Source: Acetobacteraceae bacterium
GTDB taxonomy: Bacteria > Pseudomonadota > Alphaproteobacteria > Acetobacterales > Acetobacteraceae
Direction: 5' to 3'
Length of the DNA stretch: 40,511 bases
Assembly: GCA_027353465.1 (NCBI GenBank)
Contig: DAIEHR010000080.1
Coordinates: forward strand, 1 to 40,511
Positions 24,602-32,735 of this stretch are shown here, piece by piece (position 1 is the stretch's first letter; the number at the start of each line of letters is the position of its first letter). Both the position numbers and the translations under genes were made by a program. The notes beneath the pieces were generated by a model, which had not been told where the DNA came from, ran no database searches, and saw only the letters and a program-made list of their open reading frames with translations.

Positions 24602-25210
24602 TTGAAAGTCGGGATCGTTTCGGATCTTCACTGCAACCTCCAGGGTCTTGAACTGGCGCTGAAGGCAATGGGGGAGATCGACGAACTGCTGTGCCTCGGT
24701 GACAGTATCTTCGAATATCAATTCTCCAACGAGGTGGTCGCGCGACTGAAGGAGCGCCGCGCGCACATCATCAAGGGTAACCATGAGGAAGTGTTCCTGT
24801 CCCCGGCAGGCGAACGTGCGCGGCTGCGCGAAGGGATCGACCCGGCACTGCTGCGCTTTCTCGGGGAGCAGCCTCACCGGCGATCTCTCGACCTGGGGGG
24901 AAAGCGGCTGTTGCTGATCCACTCGACGCCATGGGAGCCTCGGGGAGAGTACGTGCATCCGCACAGCCCCAAGCTGGATCGTTTCGGAGAGGCGGATGCC
25001 GATATCGTGTTGTACGGGCATACCCATTGCCAGGTGGTGAGGCGGATTGGCAGCGTGCTTGTCATCAACCCCGGTTCAGCCGGGGATGCCCGCGATAGCC
25101 GGAACGGCCGGCAGCTGAGTTGCGCGGTGTTGGACACGGTATCCGAGGAGGTGCGGGTGATCGACTACCCGGATCCGCGATACGAACCCAGAGCTTTATT
25201 GAAACGATAG
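24602..25210 (+). CDS. Calcineurin-like metallophosphoesterase (YfcE/MJ0936-like)
   Basis: The 202-residue protein contains all motifs of the compact phosphodiesterase family: VSDLHCN (residues 5-11), LCLGDSIFE, IKGNHEE, LLLIHSTPWEP, LYGHTHCQV and VINPGSAGDAR, which together bind two metal ions. Related enzymes hydrolyse phosphodiesters, often with Mn. The TTG start at 24602 is preceded by GGAGAGAAG at a good distance, and no ATG in frame lies nearby. It is the only gene here without an obvious link to acyl-CoA chemistry and stands alone in front of a CoA-transferase gene. Physiological substrate unknown. Confidence 0.85.
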   Translation: MKVGIVSDLHCNLQGLELALKAMGEIDELLCLGDSIFEYQFSNEVVARLKERRAHIIKGNHEEVFLSPAGERARLREGIDPALLRFLGEQPHRRSLDLGGKRLLLIHSTPWEPRGEYVHPHSPKLDRFGEADADIVLYGHTHCQVVRRIGSVLVINPGSAGDARDSRNGRQLSCAVLDTVSEEVRVIDYPDPRYEPRALLKR

Positions 25211-25282
25211 CCCGCGTGCGGACTTCCAGATCGGGCGCCGATCACGCACTATCGCGGCAAGAAAACAGGGAGGATCGATACG

Positions 25283-25450
25283 ATGCGATGGGTCGCCGTG
25301 CAGATGCGTAGTTGGTCGGATGTGACCCCACTCGCGCCCCATCGGCGGGTCGGGCACCGCCTCCGCGTCCCCGCTGGGGGGATGAATCCCAGGATAGGCT
25401 ACCCCGTTTGCGACTGCATCGGCTGGCAGCGGAAGGGGGTTTGGCCATGA
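25283..25450 (+). CDS. Possible small leader ORF (55 codons) coupled to a CoA-transferase gene
   Basis: ATG 25283 follows AGGGAGGA (25267-25274) at eight bases, the best ribosome-binding site in the region. The frame ends at TGA 25448-25450, overlapping the ATG of the CoA-transferase (ATGA). The peptide (MRWVAVQMRSWSD... ending GWQRKGVWP) has three Trp and no family motif. It may be a translated leader that couples to the downstream gene, or a chance frame. The downstream gene has its own GAAGGGGG site, so coupling is not required. Confidence 0.35.
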   Translation: MRWVAVQMRSWSDVTPLAPHRRVGHRLRVPAGGMNPRIGYPVCDCIGWQRKGVWP

Positions 25451-26637
25451 GCTACGACGCACCGTTCGCGGGAATCAAGGTCATCGATCTCAGCCAGGGA
25501 ATCGCGTCTCCCTACGCGGGCATGTTGTTGGCGCAATATGGTGCCAACGTCATTAAGGTCGAAGTGCTGGACGGCGGGGACTGGGTGCGGGTTACCGCTC
25601 CCAAACCGGGTGGCAACACGGCGCTGTCGGTTATGGGCAATCTCGGCAAGCAAAGCATCGGCCTCAACCTGAAGTCGTCCGAGGGCTGCGCGGTCCTGTG
25701 GCGGCTGCTGGAAGGTGCCGACATCTTCATGGAAGGCTTCCGCACCGGCGTGATCGAGCGGCTCGGTTACGGCTACGAGGCGGTGGCGGCGAAGCACCCG
25801 GGCATCATCTATCTCTCGGTGTCCGGCTTCGGGCAGTCCGGCCCGTACGCGGAACTTCCGGCGATGGACCCCGTGCTGCAGGCATTCAGCGGCTTCATGG
25901 CGGAAAACCGAGACCTGAATGGGCGGCCGATCAACATTGCATCGATTCCCGTGGACCTGATGACGGCGCTTTTCGTGTTTCAGGCCCTTTCGGCGGCGCT
26001 CTACGCCCGCCGGGACGAGACGCGGGGCCGCTACATCGAAGCGAGCCTGCTGCAGGGCGCGGCCTGGCTCAATGAATACGCGATGCTTCAGCGCGTCATC
26101 TTCGACGGCGATCCTCCAAGCGCGCGCGCACACCGCGGCGTCTACCAGACGGCGGATGGGTGGATTCTCGTCATCGTCGCGGGGCGCCGCGGCTGGGGCG
26201 ACTTTTGCAGCGCATTGGAACGACCGGAGCTTCGCGACGATGTGCGCTTCACCACCGCCATGAGCCGGGCCGTCAATTCAGCCCTGCTGGCACCGATCCT
26301 TAGCGAGATATTGGTGGCGCACCCGAACGCGCACTGGCAGACACGATTCACCGAATACGGCGTCATGCACTCACTCGCCAATGAGTCGCTGGATGTTCTT
26401 CGCGACCGGCATGTCGAGGCGACGGGGTTGTTCAGCTACCTGGAGCAGCCTGGCCTGGCGGAAAAAATGCCGATCCCGCGTATTCCCGGCGCGCCTCCGC
26501 CGGAGAGCGGATCGCCGCGTGGCACTGCCCCACTGGCCGGCGCCCACACAGATGCGGTGCTGACCGCGCACGGCTACAGTGCCCCGGAGATTGCCGGCTT
26601 GCATGCGCGCGGCATCGTTGCGGGCGCCGTTTCCTGA
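25447..26637 (+). CDS. Class III (CaiB/Frc family) CoA-transferase
   Basis: The 396-residue protein has IKVIDLSQGIASPYAGM, GANVIKVEVLDGGDWVR, IGLNLKSSEG, VSGFGQSGPYAELPAMD and SIPVDLMTAL (catalytic Asp). The N-terminal motif and the GDWVR segment differ from the other four copies here, so it is a separate lineage. Lacking NRNKRS in its usual place (it has NLGKQS), it may use a different CoA donor. ATG 25447 lies seven bases after GAAGGGGG and overlaps the small ORF stop. It converges with the thioesterase gene. Its substrate is unknown. Confidence 0.85.
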   Translation: MSYDAPFAGIKVIDLSQGIASPYAGMLLAQYGANVIKVEVLDGGDWVRVTAPKPGGNTALSVMGNLGKQSIGLNLKSSEGCAVLWRLLEGADIFMEGFRTGVIERLGYGYEAVAAKHPGIIYLSVSGFGQSGPYAELPAMDPVLQAFSGFMAENRDLNGRPINIASIPVDLMTALFVFQALSAALYARRDETRGRYIEASLLQGAAWLNEYAMLQRVIFDGDPPSARAHRGVYQTADGWILVIVAGRRGWGDFCSALERPELRDDVRFTTAMSRAVNSALLAPILSEILVAHPNAHWQTRFTEYGVMHSLANESLDVLRDRHVEATGLFSYLEQPGLAEKMPIPRIPGAPPPESGSPRGTAPLAGAHTDAVLTAHGYSAPEIAGLHARGIVAGAVS

Positions 26638-26748
26638 CGCCGACGGGCTTGATCGGCTTTCGTGGACCCACTGTCATGGGCAGGCGTCCCTATCCGGGGA
26701 CCCTGTGCGAGGCTCTGTTTCACGCCGCTGCTCCCCATGTGAGCCGTG

Positions 26749-27207
26749 TCAGCCTGTGGGCTTCGGCTGACGCGGCGGCAGGATGAGCACTGTTCCCTGC
26801 GCCGCGCAGCAGGGCCGCCCGTCGTTTGTGACATCGATGCGAACCACAGCGGTGGTGCGCGTCATGGCGATGATGGTTGCTTCGGCGGTCACCGTGCCGG
26901 AACTCACGGGCGCCAGCAGGTTGAGCTTGAACTCGGTGGTCGCCGCCCAGTAGCCGTCCGGCATGTGCAGGTAGCACACCGAGCCAAGGACATGGTCGCA
27001 CAGCGCCGACAGAACACCGCCGTGCATGTTGCCGATCCGGGTTACCAGCTTCGGGTCCACGGGAATTTGTACGCGCATCCGGCCAGGTTCGACGAATGTG
27101 GTGCGGATGCCCAGAAATTCCGGAAGTCCGGATGTCTGAACAGCGGCGTCGATGTAACGTTTAGCGACGTTCTCGTTGAATGGAGGGAGCCTGGGAGAGA
27201 TATCCAT
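26749..27207 (-). CDS. PaaI-type hotdog acyl-CoA thioesterase
   Basis: The 152-residue hotdog protein has the PaaI signature NMHGGVLSALCDHVLG at about residues 58-73, with the catalytic Asp in the helix, and TEFKLNLLAPVSSG on the following strand. The family hydrolyses aryl- or acyl-CoA thioesters and often rescues CoA from blocked intermediates. It is 54 bases downstream of the alcohol dehydrogenase gene in the same direction and probably co-transcribed from the operator region at 28458. It ends facing the CoA-transferase gene (tail to tail, 111 bases apart). Substrate length or ring preference is unknown. Confidence 0.82.
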   Translation of the reverse strand: MDISPRLPPFNENVAKRYIDAAVQTSGLPEFLGIRTTFVEPGRMRVQIPVDPKLVTRIGNMHGGVLSALCDHVLGSVCYLHMPDGYWAATTEFKLNLLAPVSSGTVTAEATIIAMTRTTAVVRIDVTNDGRPCCAAQGTVLILPPRQPKPTG

Positions 27208-27261
27208 ATTTCGCTTTCTCTGTGCGGTGTCGGCGTGATGTTGACGGTATGGGTGCCGCCG

Positions 27262-28356
27262 CTAGGCGGGTGGAAAGAGGCAGGAGTGGATCGATTCTTC
27301 GCCCTCCACCTGCCGGGCCAGGGTACGGATGGCGCGATCCGCATCCTCCAACTGGAAGTCATGCGTATGCATCAGTGCTAGCGGGATCTGACGGCGTTCG
27401 ATCAACTCGATCGCCTTGCGGTAACCGGAACTCAGCACCCCGATCGCGCCCTTGATGGTGATCTCCTTCATGACGATGATGTCGGAGATGAAATCCGGGA
27501 CTGGCCTGCCTCCTTTGACGCCGGCCAGCACGATGGTGCCGCCCCGGCGCACGTAATCAAGCGCGCCGCGCACCGGCTGGGTGGCGTAGGAGGTTACGTC
27601 CACGACAACATCCACGCCCCGGCCGTTGCTGATTTCGTTGACCCGCCGTCTTGCGTCCTCGTTCTCCACATCAATCGTGTGGTCAGCCCCCAGCGCGCGG
27701 GCCACCTCCAGCTTCTTGGCATCCGCCGCGAGGCCGGTAACGATGATCGTCTTGGCGCCGGCGTGCCGCGCCGCGACCACGCTGGACAGACCGCGCTGGC
27801 CCGGACCAAGAATCAGCACGGTATCGCCCACCTGTGTGTTCGGCACTTCCACCGCCCAGCGAAAGCCCGCGCCAAGCGGGTTGAACATGACGGCGATTTC
27901 GGGCGGCAGCGACTTGTCGATCCGGTGCACGATCGAATTCGGCGCCAGGTACATATACTGCGCGTAGGCGCCCCACAGCCCGGGTGCCTGGCTCAGCGGG
28001 ATGTACGAATAGATCTGCCGGCGATCGCAAAGATGGTAACGGCCGGCACGGCAGGTTTCGCAACTCAGGCACGCCAGCATCGTCTCGACGCAAACCCGGT
28101 CACCGACATCGACGCGCCAGCGTCTAGCGGCCGCGTCGCCGATCGCCTCGATGATGCCCAGCGGTTCGTGCCCGGGAATCGATGGAAACGGGGTCCTCAA
28201 TACGCCTTCGTACTGCTCGTAGTCGCTGCCGCAGATGCCGCAGGCCTCGATCCGCAGGATCGCGGTGTCGTCGGTCACCGATGGGATCGGCAGGTCGCGC
28301 CGTTCCAGCCGGCGCGGTCCGGTCTGCACCATGGCCAGCGTCATTCTTGGCGGCAT
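27262..28356 (-). CDS. Zinc-dependent medium-chain alcohol dehydrogenase
   Basis: The 364-residue MDR protein has catalytic zinc ligands in CGICGSD and GHEPLG, and the four structural-zinc cysteines in ACLSCETCRAGRYHLC. The nucleotide-binding part has LGPGQRGLSSVVAARHAGA, where the usual GxGxxG is changed to GPGQRG. The region VMKEITIKGAIGV and the C-terminal FPPA end are ordinary. It would oxidise an alcohol or reduce a carbonyl with NAD(P). I chose ATG 28356 because GGAGG lies nine bases upstream; longer frames run through the operator. The gene is divergent from the CMD operon and followed by the thioesterase. An alcohol derived from the pathway substrate is a plausible target. Confidence 0.87.
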   Translation of the reverse strand: MPPRMTLAMVQTGPRRLERRDLPIPSVTDDTAILRIEACGICGSDYEQYEGVLRTPFPSIPGHEPLGIIEAIGDAAARRWRVDVGDRVCVETMLACLSCETCRAGRYHLCDRRQIYSYIPLSQAPGLWGAYAQYMYLAPNSIVHRIDKSLPPEIAVMFNPLGAGFRWAVEVPNTQVGDTVLILGPGQRGLSSVVAARHAGAKTIIVTGLAADAKKLEVARALGADHTIDVENEDARRRVNEISNGRGVDVVVDVTSYATQPVRGALDYVRRGGTIVLAGVKGGRPVPDFISDIIVMKEITIKGAIGVLSSGYRKAIELIERRQIPLALMHTHDFQLEDADRAIRTLARQVEGEESIHSCLFPPA

Positions 28357-28456
28357 CCTGGCTGTCCTCCGTTTTCGTGGTTGTAATTCGGTTGGGCTTC
28401 CTCCGTCCCCGGCGTCCAGCTCTTGCCGCCGGCAGTTGCGTGGCTTTATAACGTCG

Positions 28457-28475
28457 CCAAACAATCATTTGGTAG
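28457..28475. promoter_or_regulatory. Operator-like element 5 between the alcohol dehydrogenase and CMD operons
   Basis: CCAAACAATCATTTGG (28457-28472) is an imperfect palindrome whose outer halves CCAAA/TTTGG match exactly. On the plus strand its end reads ATTTGGTAG, giving TAGAAC as a possible -10 for the CMD gene; on the minus strand TACCAAAT matches the common core. It sits 101 bases before the dehydrogenase start and 28 before the CMD start. Confidence 0.6.
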
Positions 28476-28502
28476 AACAGCTACGCCGGGGAGGCAAGGT
28501 CG

Positions 28503-29096
28503 GTGCGGAAATCAGAACCACGGGTCCCGATGTTGACGACAGAAGCGGCCAAGGCCGCGGCGGCTGGCGCCGGGGTGCATGAACGATTGGCCGGCCTGTC
28601 CGTATTCCGCGTGCTGCTGCACGATCCGGCGCTGGCACGCGAACTTGCCGGCACCCTGCAATTTCTGCTGGCTTCGACCGCCAGCCTGGAGGCCCGGTTG
28701 CGGGAGTTGATCATCATGCGGATCGGGTGGCGGACCGCATCGCTTTACGAATGGACCCAGCATTGGCGAGTTGCCCGGCGGCTGGAGATTCCGGAAGCCG
28801 ACATCCTGGCGGTGCGCGACTGGCACAATGCCCCCAATCTCTCGGCGGCGGACAAGGCCGTGCTGGCCGCGACCGACGAGACCCTGGACACCGGCATGAT
28901 CTCCGATGCCACATGGAATGCTTGCGCCAAGCACCTCGCCTCGCCGCGGGAGCGCGTGCAGCTTGTCGTCGCCATCGGAAACTGGACGATGTTCTCGCAA
29001 CTGCTCAAAAGCCTGCGCATCCCGCTTGAGGAGAGCGTGGTTCCCTGGCCACCCGATGGCAAGCCTGCGCCCGGGTCGGAAGATGCGCGGCCATGA
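28503..29096 (+). CDS. Carboxymuconolactone decarboxylase (AhpD-like) family protein
   Basis: The 197-residue all-helical protein has the CMD core LRELIIMRIGWRTASLYEWTQHW at about residues 62-85, with the conserved Glu and His of ExWxxH. The thioredoxin-like CxxC of peroxidase-type AhpD proteins is absent, so antioxidant activity is unlikely. Such proteins occur in many acyl-CoA and aromatic catabolic operons with unclear chemistry (decarboxylation, lactone or hydrolase-like roles). The start is GTG 28503 after GGGGAGG, and the stop overlaps the next ATG by four bases. It is the first gene of a four-gene operon under the operator at 28457-28475. Confidence 0.8.
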   Translation: MRKSEPRVPMLTTEAAKAAAAGAGVHERLAGLSVFRVLLHDPALARELAGTLQFLLASTASLEARLRELIIMRIGWRTASLYEWTQHWRVARRLEIPEADILAVRDWHNAPNLSAADKAVLAATDETLDTGMISDATWNACAKHLASPRERVQLVVAIGNWTMFSQLLKSLRIPLEESVVPWPPDGKPAPGSEDARP

Positions 29097-30283
29097 GCGG
29101 TATGGAAACCGACAGCGGCATCGCGTCCTTTTCGTTGGGCGAGGAGCAACGGCAGGTCCAGGAACTGGTCCGCCGCGTCGCGAACGAACGTGTTGCGCAT
29201 CGCGCCGCCGAAATCGACCGCTCCGCCGAATATCCGCAGGACATGTTCGACTTGTTGCGTGAACTTGGCCTGTTCACCCTGCCATTCCCGCCTGAATACG
29301 GTGGATCGGGTAGCCTGCTGTCGAGTTGCGTGGCGATCGAGGAACTCGGCCGGGTTTGCTACAACACCGCTTATCTGCTGCTGGTGCAGTGGACGCCGAT
29401 CGGCGCGCTGCTGGCCGGCGGCTCCGAGGAACAGAAGCGGCGGCTGCTGCCGGGACTGGCAAACGGCACGCTGCGCGCCGGCTTCTCGCTCACCGAACCG
29501 CAAAGCGGGTCCGACGTCAGCGGCATCCGCACCCGCGCCCGCCGGGAAGGCAACGAATACCGGATCGACGGCGGCAAGATCTGGTGTACCAACGCGGCGG
29601 TATCGGACTTTTTCCTGGTGGCGGCCCGCACCGGCGAGGACGGCACGCGCGGCGTCATCAATTTTTTCATCATCGAACGCGACCGTCCCGGATTTACCAT
29701 CGGCCGCAAGGAAGACAAGCTTGGCGCCCGTGGCGTTCCTTCCTCCGCGCTGTTCTTCGATAACGTGCACGTCCCGGCGGAAAACATGCTGGGCCGCGAA
29801 GGCGCGGGATTCAAGGTGGTCATGCAGGCGCTGAATGCATCCCGCCCCCTGATCGCGGCCCGCGCGGTGGGGCTGGCCCAAGGCGCCATGGACCTGGCCA
29901 TCAGCTTCATCCGCGACCGGCGTGCGTTCGGCCAGCCCGTCGCGGACTTCCAGGGCGTGCGCTGGATGATCGCCGACATGGCCATCGCGGTGGATGCGGG
30001 ACGCCAGCTCACCTACCGCGCCGCGGCGATGGCCGATGCCGGAATAACCGGAACCGAAATGGCGCGCGCTGCGGCGGTGGCGAAATGCTTTACCACCGAT
30101 GCGGCGATGAAGGTCGCCACCGACGCGGTGCAGCTGTTCGGCGCGGCGGGGATTTCCAACGAGGTTCCGATCAACCGATATTTCCGCGACGCCAAGGTGT
30201 TGCAAATCATCGAGGGCACCAACCAAATCCAGCGCAACATCATCGCGCGGAACATCCTTGGACCAGAGGGACGGCCGGCATGA
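29093..30283 (+). CDS. Acyl-CoA dehydrogenase with canonical EGT glutamate
   Basis: The 396-residue protein has FPPEYGGSGSLLSS, GFSLTEPQSGSDVSG, IDGGKIWCTNA, RRAFGQPVADFQGVRW and the C-terminal IIEGTNQIQRNIIARN, which keeps the catalytic Glu; it is therefore a conventional alpha,beta-desaturating dehydrogenase of the short- to medium-chain type. It is the only one of the four in this window with a normal EGT motif. It overlaps the CMD gene by four bases and the MaoC gene by four bases. It may act on the side chain or on the open-chain product. Confidence 0.88.
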   Translation: MSGMETDSGIASFSLGEEQRQVQELVRRVANERVAHRAAEIDRSAEYPQDMFDLLRELGLFTLPFPPEYGGSGSLLSSCVAIEELGRVCYNTAYLLLVQWTPIGALLAGGSEEQKRRLLPGLANGTLRAGFSLTEPQSGSDVSGIRTRARREGNEYRIDGGKIWCTNAAVSDFFLVAARTGEDGTRGVINFFIIERDRPGFTIGRKEDKLGARGVPSSALFFDNVHVPAENMLGREGAGFKVVMQALNASRPLIAARAVGLAQGAMDLAISFIRDRRAFGQPVADFQGVRWMIADMAIAVDAGRQLTYRAAAMADAGITGTEMARAAAVAKCFTTDAAMKVATDAVQLFGAAGISNEVPINRYFRDAKVLQIIEGTNQIQRNIIARNILGPEGRPA

Positions 30284-30762
30284 CAACGAACAGCGAATAC
30301 GAAGTGGTGGGGCTTGGGCTGCACTACGAGGATCTTCCGGTCGGGCGGAAATTCCGCACCATCGCCCGCACCGTGACCGAATCCGACCTGGTCGCCTTCA
30401 TCAACGCGACCGGCATGACCGAGGTGCTGTTCACCGACGTCGAATTCCTGGCCCATGAAAGCGACATCAAGGGCCGGCCGGTCCCCGGCGCGCTGGCTTA
30501 CACCTTTGCCGAGGGGCTGCTTACCCAATCCACCATGCAGCACACCGGTTTCGCCTTCCTGCATATGGAACTGACGATCGAAAACCCATGCCGGGTCGGC
30601 GATACCATCCATGTCGAGTGCGAGGTGGTGGAAAGCCGGCGCAGCAAGAGCCGGCCGAATCGCGGTCTGGTCCGCACGAGCAACCGCGTGGTGAAGCATG
30701 ATGGCACGACGGTCCTGACCTACACGCCGCTGCGGATGGTCAAGGCGCGGAGCACCGGCTGA
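30280..30762 (+). CDS. MaoC-like hotdog protein lacking both catalytic residues
   Basis: The 160-residue single-hotdog protein has the strands and helix of MaoC (VGRKFRTIARTVTESDL, RVGDTIHVECEV) but reads NATGMTEVLFTD where hydratases have TGDxNPxH. The Asp and His positions are Met46 and Phe51, so it is unlikely to hydrate by the usual mechanism. It may act as a binding or thioesterase-like protein, or hydrate by another route. Its start overlaps the dehydrogenase stop (ATGA), and its stop overlaps the CoA-transferase ATG by one base (TGATG), so its output is closely tied to its neighbours. Confidence 0.78.
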   Translation: MTTNSEYEVVGLGLHYEDLPVGRKFRTIARTVTESDLVAFINATGMTEVLFTDVEFLAHESDIKGRPVPGALAYTFAEGLLTQSTMQHTGFAFLHMELTIENPCRVGDTIHVECEVVESRRSKSRPNRGLVRTSNRVVKHDGTTVLTYTPLRMVKARSTG

Positions 30763-31934
30763 TGGCGTCCGCACCCCGGCCGGGTCCCCTTGCCGGTGTG
30801 CGGGTGATCGACCTCACGATCAATGTGCTCGGCCCGTTGGCGACGCAGATCCTGGGTGACGCCGGAGCGGATGTCATTAAGGTCGAGTCCACCGCCGGCG
30901 ACCCGACGCGCGAGATGGGCATCACGCGAACGCCGGGCATGGCGGTGATGTACCTGAACTTGAACCGCAACAAACGCAGCGTCGTGCTCGATTTGAAGCA
31001 CCCATCCGGACAGGCTTCGATGGCCACCCTGGTGGCTACCGCCGATGTCGTGGTCCACAACATGCGGCTGGGTGCGGCCGAACGGCTCGGCCTCGGTCCG
31101 ACCTCGCTGAGGCGGACGAATCCGCGCCTCATCCATGCCGCCGCAACCGGCTTCCGCCAAGCCAGCAGCCGTCGCGACCGCCCGGCGTTCGACGATGTGA
31201 TCCAAGGCATGAGCAGCATCGCCACGCTCAACCGCGATGCCTCCGGTGCACCCCGCTATACGCCGATCGCGCTCGCCGACAAGTTCTGCGGCCACGCGCT
31301 GGCCTCCGCCATCACCATGGCGCTGTACCATCGGGAGCGCACGGGTGAAGGGCAGGAGATCCACCTGCCCATGCTGGAGACGCTGCTGGCCTTCAACCTG
31401 CCCGAGCATCTGGGCGGAGCCACATTGTGCGAACCGGCATTCGGACTCGGCTACAGCCGGATGTTGTCGCCGCATCGGCGTCCCTATGCTACACGAGATG
31501 GCTATATCTGCGTCATGGCGGTCACGGACGATCAATGGCACAGGCTGTTCGGCGCGCTGGGCCGGCCGGAGATGATGCGCGACGCGCGTTTCGCGCGACT
31601 GGCGGAGCGCGTGGCCAATATCGGCGAGGCCTATGCCGTGCTGACCGAAACGTTCCCGACCCGCGATACCAGGGAGTGGCTGGATATTCTTGAGCGTGCG
31701 GACGTGCCCTGCGGGCCTGCCAACACGATCGCTGATCTGCTAGACGACCCCTATCTTGCCGAAACGGGATTTTTCCAGGAGGTCGCGCATCCAACCGAAG
31801 GCCGGCTCACGATGATGGCGCCCCCGGTTGAATTCTCCGCATCCCCCGCAACGATCAGACTGCTCCCGCCAAAGCTCGGCGAACATACAGAATCCGTGCT
31901 GCGCGAACTGGGGCTGCAAGCCGGCGAGACGTGA
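30762..31934 (+). CDS. Class III (CaiB/Frc family) CoA-transferase
   Basis: The 390-residue protein has VRVIDLTINVLGPLAT, GADVIKVESTAGDPTREMG, NRNKRSVVLDLKHPSG, ATGFRQASS and PIALADKFCGHAL (catalytic Asp), ending LGEHTESVLRELGL. It lacks the common GRTGP loop, which argues for a distinct acid. It is last in the CMD-ACAD-MaoC operon, ends in the hairpin at 31921-31945, and faces badH. It may transfer CoA to an open-chain or alicyclic acid, giving a second entry route beside AliA. Substrate unknown. Confidence 0.86.
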   Translation: MASAPRPGPLAGVRVIDLTINVLGPLATQILGDAGADVIKVESTAGDPTREMGITRTPGMAVMYLNLNRNKRSVVLDLKHPSGQASMATLVATADVVVHNMRLGAAERLGLGPTSLRRTNPRLIHAAATGFRQASSRRDRPAFDDVIQGMSSIATLNRDASGAPRYTPIALADKFCGHALASAITMALYHRERTGEGQEIHLPMLETLLAFNLPEHLGGATLCEPAFGLGYSRMLSPHRRPYATRDGYICVMAVTDDQWHRLFGALGRPEMMRDARFARLAERVANIGEAYAVLTETFPTRDTREWLDILERADVPCGPANTIADLLDDPYLAETGFFQEVAHPTEGRLTMMAPPVEFSASPATIRLLPPKLGEHTESVLRELGLQAGET

Positions 31935-31945
31935 AGCCTCGCCGG
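31921..31945. terminator. Terminator-like hairpin between convergent CoA-transferase and badH genes
   Basis: CCGGCGAG (31921-31928) and CTCGCCGG (31938-31945) form a perfect 8-bp stem with a 9-base loop that contains the TGA of the CoA-transferase gene (31932-31934). The badH stop lies 14 bases further on. No T-tract follows, but position and symmetry favour a transcription end. Confidence 0.5.
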
Positions 31946-31958
31946 GTCGCTGGCCGCG

Positions 31959-32708
31959 TCAGTCCACCATCGTCAGCCCGCCGCTGACGCTGAGGACCTG
32001 ACCGGTGACATAGTCGGTGCGCGGACCGAGGAAGAACATCACCGCCTCGGCGATCTCCTGTGGCTGGGCAACACGGCGGAACGGAATGGCGCGGGTCAGC
32101 GCCTCGCGCATCCGTTCCGGCTGGGCCTGAAGCAGCGGCGTGTCGGTCGGCCCAGGGCAGACGCAGTTCACGTTGATGCGGCTTCTGGCCATTTCCCGCG
32201 CGAGCGACTTGGTGAACGCGATGATCCCGCCCTTGGCGGCCGAATAGACCGTCTCACCCATGCTGCCGACGCGGCCGGCGTCGCTGGAGATGTTGACGAT
32301 CTTGCCCTTTCCGGCGGCGATCATCGGCGGCAGCACGCCGCGGCAAAGGCGCACCGCGCCCAACAGGTTGATGTTGATAAGCCGCTCCCATATGGCGGGG
32401 TCGTTTTCCATGAAGGGCTGGATGCGGTCCCAGCCGGCGGCGTTCACCAGCCCGTCCAGCCGGCCACCGGCGGCCGCGTTCGCACCGGCGGCAAACTCCT
32501 CCACGGACGCCGCCTGCGTCAGGTCGAGTTTCAGGAACTCGACGCGCAATCCCTGTCCCGCCGCGTCCTTGGCGACCGCATGCCCGGCGTCTTCGGTCAC
32601 GTCGCCAATGATGACGCGGGCGCCTTCCCGTGCGAGCAGGAACACGGTTGCCTTACCGATTCCCGACGCGCCGCCGGTGACCGCGACAACGCGATCTGCC
32701 ATATCCAT
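31959..32708 (-). CDS. badH: BadH-like 2-hydroxycyclohexanecarboxyl-CoA dehydrogenase (SDR)
   Basis: The 249-residue SDR has TGGASGIGKA, VNAAGWDRIQPF, the ISSDAGRVGSMGE segment and active-site YSAAK, and ends TGQVLSVSGGLTMVD. This set, especially the NAGWD motif, SDAGRVG and the SGGLTM ending, is the pattern of BadH of R. palustris, which oxidises 2-hydroxycyclohexanecarboxyl-CoA to the 2-keto form with NAD. GGAAAA precedes the ATG by six bases. It lies 27 bases after the luciferase-like gene at the end of the leftward Rieske operon, distant from badI at the other end of the window. A 3-hydroxyacyl-CoA dehydrogenase of another ring system is the alternative. Confidence 0.75.
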   Translation of the reverse strand: MDMADRVVAVTGGASGIGKATVFLLAREGARVIIGDVTEDAGHAVAKDAAGQGLRVEFLKLDLTQAASVEEFAAGANAAAGGRLDGLVNAAGWDRIQPFMENDPAIWERLININLLGAVRLCRGVLPPMIAAGKGKIVNISSDAGRVGSMGETVYSAAKGGIIAFTKSLAREMARSRINVNCVCPGPTDTPLLQAQPERMREALTRAIPFRRVAQPQEIAEAVMFFLGPRTDYVTGQVLSVSGGLTMVD

Positions 32709-32735
32709 CGATTATTTTCCTTTTCGTTCGCGTTA

